Positions 7,062-11,684 of a stretch of 11,684 nucleotides of DNA are shown here, piece by piece. The first letter of the stretch is position 1, and each line of letters opens with the position of its first letter. Both the position numbers and the translations under genes were made by a program. The stretch is taken from assembly GCA_028877005.1 (NCBI GenBank), contig JAGWPI010000268.1, positions 1 through 11,684 of the forward strand. The letters run 5' to 3'. The notes under the pieces were generated by a model. The model saw only the letters and a list, made by a program, of their open reading frames with translations. It was not told where the DNA came from and ran no database searches. Source of the DNA: Bacteroidota bacterium (GTDB taxonomy: Bacteria > Bacteroidota > Bacteroidia > Chitinophagales > Chitinophagaceae).

Positions 7062-8066
7062 ATGAATAAAGAAAAAATTAGCCTTGTTATTACCTCTATT
7101 GCTGCCCCCAATCAGGTATTAAAAAGTTATGCTGCTTTATGTAAACAGCATGGGGTAAATTATATTGTGGTAGGCGATACTAAATCGCCCGATGATTTTT
7201 TTATTGAAGGTTGCCAATTTTTATCTATCCAACAACAAAATGCGGTTAACGAGCCCTTTGCCGCTTTATTACCGGTAAAGCATTATGCCCGTAAAAATAT
7301 TGGTTATTTAAGTGCTATGCAGCAGGGTGCTACCGTTATTATAGAAACAGATGATGATAATTTTGCCACCGAACATTTTTTTAACTTTTTTCCCAAGCAC
7401 ACTACACAACCCTATTTTGAAGCAAACGGGCAATGGGTAAATGTATACCGTTATTTTACTGATAAAAAAATATGGCCGCGTGGCTTACCGCTTCCATGTA
7501 TTTTGGAAGAAATGCCCGATTGGTTAAAGGCGGTTCCCCAAACCATTACAGCACCCATTCAACAAGGATTGGCCAATGATAATCCCGATGTAGATGCCGT
7601 TTACAGATTGGTAAGCGATGTAAGAATTACTTTTGATGCTAATAAGCAAATTGCATTAGGCAATAATACTTGGTGCCCTTTTAATAGCCAAAACACGGTT
7701 TGGTATGCCGATGCTTTTCCCTTATTATACCTGCCTTCTTATTGCAGCTTTAGAATGACGGACATTTGGCGTAGCTTTATTGCTCAGCGTATTGCCTGGG
7801 AAAATAATTGGCATATTTTATTCTTTGCCCCAACAGTTTGGCAAGAGCGCAATGTGCACAACCTTATGAAAGATTTTGAGGATGAAATTCCAGGTTATTT
7901 GCACAATGAAAGTATTCGTAAAACATTGGCCGAATTGTCTTTAAAAAGTGGTACTGCACATTTGGGCGATAATCTTAAAAAATGTTATGATGCGCTGATA
8001 CAGCGGCAATATATAGGCGAAAAGGAAATGCCTTTGTTAGAAGCATGGTTGCATGCCTTAATTTAA
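7062..8066 (+). CDS. STELLO/DUF288-like glycosyltransferase
   Basis: A 334-residue protein that I recognise as related to the STELLO (DUF288) glycosyltransferases, known best from plants, where they act in the Golgi and affect cellulose synthase assembly. Diagnostic stretches run in the expected order: VVGDTKSPDDF at 36-46; ARKNIGYLSAMQQGA at 76-90, followed by the acidic IIETDDDN at 93-100, the likely nucleotide-sugar/metal site; VYRYFTDKKIWPRGLPL at 128-144; NNTWCPFNSQNTVW at 201-214 with FPLLYLPSYCSFRMTDIWRS at 219-238. No signal peptide or transmembrane helix is visible, unlike the plant proteins, so this looks like a free cytoplasmic catalytic domain. It starts directly after the stop of the second GT2 gene and its own TAA abuts the next ATG. 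Substrate and product are unknown in bacteria as far as I can tell. The family call is from motif memory, not a search. Confidence 0.8.
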   Translation: MNKEKISLVITSIAAPNQVLKSYAALCKQHGVNYIVVGDTKSPDDFFIEGCQFLSIQQQNAVNEPFAALLPVKHYARKNIGYLSAMQQGATVIIETDDDNFATEHFFNFFPKHTTQPYFEANGQWVNVYRYFTDKKIWPRGLPLPCILEEMPDWLKAVPQTITAPIQQGLANDNPDVDAVYRLVSDVRITFDANKQIALGNNTWCPFNSQNTVWYADAFPLLYLPSYCSFRMTDIWRSFIAQRIAWENNWHILFFAPTVWQERNVHNLMKDFEDEIPGYLHNESIRKTLAELSLKSGTAHLGDNLKKCYDALIQRQYIGEKEMPLLEAWLHALI

Positions 8067-9458
8067 ATGAATGTATATATGAAATGGCAGATAAAGAATT
8101 GGCTTACTTACTATTTACCTTTAATTACCATAGTTTGGTGTGCACTCATGCTACTGTCTTTATACACAGGATGGTTCAATGCTTTTTTTTATGATTCTTC
8201 TAATTTGCACGTACAGGGTATTGATTATTTTGCTTTGCCCAAAACGTTTTTAAATTTAAAAGAAGGCCTCAGTATGTTTAATACCTGGGGTGGTACACCC
8301 TATGGCCCTTATGCTACTTGGTATTTAGGGCATCCTGCCTTTGGCTTATTTGTGTGTAGTTGGTTTTCTTTGTTCTCTCCCTGGACCAGTTATTGGCTGT
8401 TTGTTATTTTTTCGTTTGGTATAATGGTATTTTCTGCTTGGCTAATGGCCAAAAGGGCGCCATCGCTTTTTGCAAAAAGACTTACCTGGTTTTTACTGTT
8501 ATTTGGTTTCCCTTTATTCTGGATGTTGTATGTAGGTAATATGCACGCCCCAACGGTATTGGCTTTAAGCTGTATTTTTATTGCCTTTCAAATAGCCTCT
8601 TCAGGTGCTTTGTCAACACAGCAATATAAAAGTGTACAGCGGTTTTTAATGGCAGGTCTCTTAATTTCTTTTTTTACTAAACCCATTGTGCTATTAATGT
8701 TACCCTTGCTTTTGTTGTTAAAAGAAACCCGACGAACTACCCTTATTAGTTTGCTGATATATGGATTTGTTTCTTTTTTATTTATTGTAATACCTGTTTT
8801 AAATCCCGAGGGTATCGGCTTATCTAATGTATGGAAAGTGGCAACAGATATTTCATTCATTAAGCAACACATGAATATCTATCAAAACAATTTTGTGTTA
8901 AATGCTTATATGAAAGACAATAGTATACATTGGCTTAACTTAATTGCACAAAGTGATTATCGATTAATGCATATAGATGTTTTTTCTTTTCCGGTTTTTA
9001 TAGATACTTTACTGGGTTATCCGCTCAATGCTGCATGGTATAAAATACCTATTTATATTACCCTAATTCTTTCCTGCATCGTGCCTTTTATTAAAAATCG
9101 GGTACTTAAATTTCAAACAGCGTTATTGCTGCTAATGGCTATTTCTTTAACTTTCTTTCTTAGTTATAATACGGTTTGGGAATACCAGTATGCTTCCTTG
9201 TTACCCATATTGGCACTATTGCCGCAATTATACCAAAACAATGTATTTTATAAAAAATGGATTCCTTTACTAGGGGCTATTGCCTTTTTTGTTTCCTTAC
9301 CCAATTGTTATGTTTTTCTGCATGGCCGCACCATTACCCCATTTTTTTTATTGCTTATTCGTTTAAATAGGGTAATACCGGTTATGTTATTATTCATCCT
9401 ATTTCTATTCCTCATTGTGCAAGCAATTCGCCAAGCATTTTTAAAAAAGGATGCATAA
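8067..9458 (+). CDS. Polytopic GT87/DUF2029-like (GT-C fold) glycosyltransferase
   Basis: A 463-residue protein with roughly ten or more hydrophobic helices from about residue 13 to 456 (for example 16-33, 91-126 and 140-175, then several more to the C-terminus). The pattern suggests the polyprenyl-phosphate-sugar-dependent GT87/DUF2029 group. A first outside loop carries aspartates (D43; D53 in QGIDYFALPKTF), where GT-C enzymes keep the catalytic acid. Next come the loop GGTPYGPYATWYLGHPAFG (75-93) and the family-like segment FFTKPIVLLMLPLLLLLKETRR near 204-225. The C-terminus ends in basic residues (FLKKDA). ATG codons at 8067 and 8079 are both possible starts; 8067 abuts the previous stop and gives translational coupling. 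As last gene of the operon it is the natural user of the lipid-linked sugar made by the GT2 enzymes, adding it on the periplasmic side. No close family assignment is certain; it could be another GT-C family. Confidence 0.72.
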   Translation: MNVYMKWQIKNWLTYYLPLITIVWCALMLLSLYTGWFNAFFYDSSNLHVQGIDYFALPKTFLNLKEGLSMFNTWGGTPYGPYATWYLGHPAFGLFVCSWFSLFSPWTSYWLFVIFSFGIMVFSAWLMAKRAPSLFAKRLTWFLLLFGFPLFWMLYVGNMHAPTVLALSCIFIAFQIASSGALSTQQYKSVQRFLMAGLLISFFTKPIVLLMLPLLLLLKETRRTTLISLLIYGFVSFLFIVIPVLNPEGIGLSNVWKVATDISFIKQHMNIYQNNFVLNAYMKDNSIHWLNLIAQSDYRLMHIDVFSFPVFIDTLLGYPLNAAWYKIPIYITLILSCIVPFIKNRVLKFQTALLLLMAISLTFFLSYNTVWEYQYASLLPILALLPQLYQNNVFYKKWIPLLGAIAFFVSLPNCYVFLHGRTITPFFLLLIRLNRVIPVMLLFILFLFLIVQAIRQAFLKKDA

Positions 9459-9556
9459 GCCAAGGGCAGTTCATGGAATTGTTTTTTGGGGGCATTTACA
9501 ATGGCAAGTTTTCGGTATGTAATACAGTAGCCGGTAAAAAATAAAAAGCAGGGCAT

Positions 9557-9655
9557 TCAATGAAAGTATGTTTGTTGATATGCTGCATAACTTCCTAATA
9601 ATACAACCACCAAACTAAGCAAAACAATTACTATATTATTTTTTAAAAAATACAT
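9557..9655 (-). CDS. Possible small single-pass membrane protein (32 residues)
   Basis: A short ORF running ATG (9655) to TGA (9557), 32 codons plus stop, in the space between two convergent units. The translation starts MYFLKNN, then has a strongly hydrophobic run (IVIVLLSLVVVLLGSYAA), and ends with a polar tail (YQQTYFH). That is a textbook single transmembrane helix with a positively charged, probably cytoplasmic N-terminus. It lies 72 nt downstream of the TPR gene on the same strand and could be cotranscribed with it. The region before its ATG is A/T-rich with no Shine-Dalgarno, as for other genes here. An in-frame TAA lies 45 nt upstream, so it is not an extension of the TPR gene. The call rests only on the amino-acid pattern; AT-rich DNA gives such hydrophobic ORFs by chance. 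Confidence 0.4.
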   Translation of the reverse strand: MYFLKNNIVIVLLSLVVVLLGSYAAYQQTYFH

Positions 9656-9727
9656 ATGTAATTTTATGTATGAAAAATAAACAGGTGATAATTTTATAAC
9701 TTTTTATGCGCATTCAATCTTCAAATA

Positions 9728-10516
9728 CTACTGAGGGGTATTATCTTTTTTTTCTTGTAGTGCCCATGCCAAATTATTTTTTGCTAATTGATTGTTGGCA
9801 TCTGCATTAATTGCCTTGTTAAAATTTTCAATGGCTTTATCATATTCCTTATTTAATACCTGTGCGGTGCCCATATTGTTAAAAAAAATAGCAGCAGCCG
9901 AGGGAAATTTTTGTTGTCCTTCTTTCCAAATAGCCACACTTTTTTCATAGTTGCCTATTTGCATGTACAATAAACCCAACTGAATAAAATAAGCTTGATC
10001 TTGTTTATCGGGCATTATTTTCTCCATGGCTTGTATGGTGGTTAATGCTTTTTTCTTTTCATCTAAGCCCCAACGCAGGTTATTTTTGGCCAATTGAAAA
10101 CCGGTATCTATTTGTAGTGCTTTGCTACAAGCATCAATACCTGCTTGATAATTTTTAAGCATAATATTGGCAACGCCTAAATTATTATAGGCAATGGCAT
10201 TATTGGGTTCTCTCTTTATTAAATCTGTTAATGGTTTTATGGCTTTACCGGGGGTGTTGTTGTTAATGTATGCTACGGATAAGGCTACAATATTGGCCGA
10301 TGTAGGATTGCTATTGGCTTGTTGTTCTAAAGTGGCAATATCTATCCCTTTTTTTTCTGTTGCAGGTACATTTTTACTTTTGGGTGCGCTTGAAAATAAA
10401 ATAACCAGCGGTATACTTAAAATAATTACTATACCGGCTATAATTAATATTCTTTTTACTTTGGGCTGCATAACGGGTTCTGCATTTGGCCAATCATGGG
10501 TAGGTTGTTCTGTCAT
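9728..10516 (-). CDS. Single-pass membrane protein with periplasmic TPR repeats
   Basis: A 262-residue protein with a short N-terminal tail (MTEQPTHDWPNAEPV...KVKR), one transmembrane helix at about 23-42 and a TPR domain from ~60 to the end. With the basic KVKR before the helix, the TPR part should face the periplasm. At least four or five TPR units can be seen, the clearest at ~106-156 (NAIAYNNLGVANIMLKNYQA...) and ~206-258 (AIFFNNMGTAQVLNKEYDKA...). Each of these ends with nearly the same tail, QLAKNNLRWGLDEKKK (141-156) and QLAKNNLAWALQEKKD (243-258), which suggests an internal duplication of a two-repeat block. TPRs bind protein partners and there is no enzyme motif. It follows the larger TPR membrane protein by 50 nt and probably works with it. 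The specific partner is unknown. Confidence 0.85.
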   Translation of the reverse strand: MTEQPTHDWPNAEPVMQPKVKRILIIAGIVIILSIPLVILFSSAPKSKNVPATEKKGIDIATLEQQANSNPTSANIVALSVAYINNNTPGKAIKPLTDLIKREPNNAIAYNNLGVANIMLKNYQAGIDACSKALQIDTGFQLAKNNLRWGLDEKKKALTTIQAMEKIMPDKQDQAYFIQLGLLYMQIGNYEKSVAIWKEGQQKFPSAAAIFFNNMGTAQVLNKEYDKAIENFNKAINADANNQLAKNNLAWALQEKKDNTPQ

Positions 10517-10566
10517 AATACTGTTGTTTTTGGGTAATAATGGGTTATCCTAATTGTATTTTCATG

Positions 10567-11684
10567 CTAATGTTTGTTTTTTTGCGCTTGTTCTGCTACT
10601 ACTAAATTATTAATGGCTAATTGGTAGCCCGGTTTTAATTGTATGGCTTTTTGCAAAGCTACTATGGCTTTATCATACTGTTGTAATCCTATATAGGCCG
10701 ATCCAATATTATTCAACGCTTCCGGATAATTGGGTTGTATTTGTAATGCTTTTTCGGCTGCTCTAATACAACCGGTATAATCACCCTTCTGATAATAGCC
10801 TAAACTTAAATCTAGGTATTTTGTGGCATCCGGCTGTTTATCTATGCTTGCTTCCTGCATGGCCAAACTGCTTTTTTGTGCTAATGCCATAGTTAAATAG
10901 TCTTTTGCTGTTGCATTATTGGGCAAAAGGGTTAAGGTATTATTGGCCAGGTCTTTCAGCAATGCCCATTGTGCTGTTTCGCTATAGGCTTTCATTAATA
11001 ACATACGGGCATCTATATGTGCAGGCGATAATGCAATTGTTTTTTGTAAATAGGGTATTGCAGCCAAATATTGGTGGTGGTTCATTAAGTACCTGCCATA
11101 AAAAAACCAACTTTCCGGAAAGGTGGGGCCTAAAGCCAATGCTCTTTTAAAATAGGCAGTGGCAGCAGTTGTATCGCCCTTTATGTCATTAATAACGCCT
11201 AAATTAATTTGTAAAGCATGGTAATTGGGCAATAATTGTAAGGCATGAATAAAATATTTTTCGGCGGTTGCATAATCCCCATTACTCATTTGGGTTAAAC
11301 CATAGTTCATAAGCCCTCGGCCATTGGCGGGACTGTTTTCCGTTACATTCTTCCAAAGACTTTCTTCTGTATGCCAAACGGCATTGCGCTGAATGGTGCC
11401 ATAGGCATAAGCCGACATTAAGATACATGCTATTACAACCATAGTGGCCGTAAAAGGTAGGGCTTTTTGTTGCATCCATTGTTGTAGTGGGGTTAATAGT
11501 TTACCCAATGTCCATACTACACTAATCATTAATCCAATATATGGAAAGAAAATTCTATGGTAATTCAATACTTCTGCTAAGGGAAAAATACTGGAGGTAG
11601 GTATTAAAGCCAGTAAAAACCAAATAATACCAAAACTTACCGGACGCCAACTTTTATACCCTGAAGTAATAATGGCAATTACCA
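10567..11684 (-). CDS. TMTC/GT-C-like polytopic membrane protein with C-terminal TPRs, 5' end outside window
   Basis: The frame is open to the window edge; the TTG at 11568 is an internal Leu codon, not the start. The visible ~371 residues begin with membrane helices: one in the stretch PVSFGIIWFLLALIPTSSIF; a conserved loop PLAEVLNYHRIFFPYIGL; and a last helix in FTATMVVIACILMSAYAYG. Then comes the marker RNAVWHTEESLWKNVTENSP and a long TPR array of about seven units reaching the C-terminus (last: NYPEALNNIGSAYIGLQQYDKA). The loop and the RN-VW-TEESLW segment are typical of TMTC-like proteins, in which a GT-C O-mannosyltransferase-type membrane domain is joined to TPRs. The catalytic first loop is outside the window, so enzyme activity cannot be judged. 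Its TPR tail (YQLAINNLVVAEQ) resembles that of the downstream TPR protein, with which it probably forms an operon. It may glycosylate exported proteins; this is inference. Confidence 0.82.
   Translation of the reverse strand, partial: VIAIITSGYKSWRPVSFGIIWFLLALIPTSSIFPLAEVLNYHRIFFPYIGLMISVVWTLGKLLTPLQQWMQQKALPFTATMVVIACILMSAYAYGTIQRNAVWHTEESLWKNVTENSPANGRGLMNYGLTQMSNGDYATAEKYFIHALQLLPNYHALQINLGVINDIKGDTTAATAYFKRALALGPTFPESWFFYGRYLMNHHQYLAAIPYLQKTIALSPAHIDARMLLMKAYSETAQWALLKDLANNTLTLLPNNATAKDYLTMALAQKSSLAMQEASIDKQPDATKYLDLSLGYYQKGDYTGCIRAAEKALQIQPNYPEALNNIGSAYIGLQQYDKAIVALQKAIQLKPGYQLAINNLVVAEQAQKNKH

Noticed and set aside
9308..9556. 82-codon minus-strand frame across the end of the GT-C gene and the following spacer
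   Set aside because: Most of it is antisense to the GT-C coding region and the remainder shows no recognisable domain; the neighbouring short frame at 9557-9655 has a much more protein-like pattern.
9651..9660. Palindrome TACATATGTA just around the small ORF start
   Set aside because: Ten-base palindromes of A/T-rich sequence are expected by chance and no second copy or operator arrangement is visible.
9706..9713. Palindrome ATGCGCAT downstream of the TPR gene stop
   Set aside because: It has no loop to form a hairpin and no T-run of the right placement, so it is not a terminator; no regulator site is recognisable.
10567..11568. Taking the TPR membrane protein as complete with a TTG start at 11568
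   Set aside because: The frame continues open to the window edge with conserved membrane sequence upstream (LIPTSSIFPLAEV), so TTG is an internal Leu codon and the gene is truncated by the window.

Overview
The window is AT-rich chromosomal DNA, most likely from a member of the Bacteroidota and plausibly the Chitinophagaceae or a relative. This rests on several signs: starts with A-rich leaders and almost no Shine-Dalgarno sequences; a MetRS with a KVSTS loop and a fused C-terminal tRNA-binding domain; a GMC oxidoreductase paired with a gluconate 2-dehydrogenase subunit 3-like lipoprotein; and TPR-rich membrane proteins. The assignment is inference from gene content. I saw no rRNA, tRNA, insertion sequence or CRISPR array.

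Layout. (1) 1-1001, plus strand: the 3' end of a GMC-family flavin oxidoreductase and, 3 nt later, its probable exported partner subunit, closed by a strong hairpin at 1021-1055 that can also serve metG. (2) 1083-3170, minus strand: metG, methionyl-tRNA synthetase. (3) 3372-5126, plus strand: an exported glycoside hydrolase family 9 enzyme, divergent from metG. (4) 5224-9458, plus strand: a tight five-gene run, GT2 - DUF2304 membrane protein - second GT2 - STELLO/DUF288-like glycosyltransferase - polytopic GT87/DUF2029-like glycosyltransferase. Junctions are 2, 21, 0 and 0 nt, so this is almost certainly one operon. (5) 9557-11684, minus strand and convergent with the operon: a polytopic TMTC/GT-C-like protein with C-terminal TPRs (5' end outside the window), a single-pass TPR protein, and a possible 32-residue membrane peptide.

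How the genes may work together. The operon looks like a small surface-glycan pathway. Cytoplasmic GT2 enzymes could load sugars onto a polyprenyl phosphate, the DUF2304 protein could act as a membrane partner, and the multi-pass GT-C protein could use the lipid-linked sugar on the far side of the membrane. The bacterial STELLO-like protein is the least understood component and the best candidate for undescribed biology. The GH9 enzyme just upstream may trim or process a beta-glucan-type polymer, or may simply be a secreted cellulase. The acceptor and product cannot be read from the sequence.

Non-coding stretches are all under 300 bases. 3171-3371 holds a possible metG promoter element and a fixed-frame signal-peptide-like open stretch. 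5127-5223 shows no convincing element. 9459-9727 holds the small ORF and no clear terminator.
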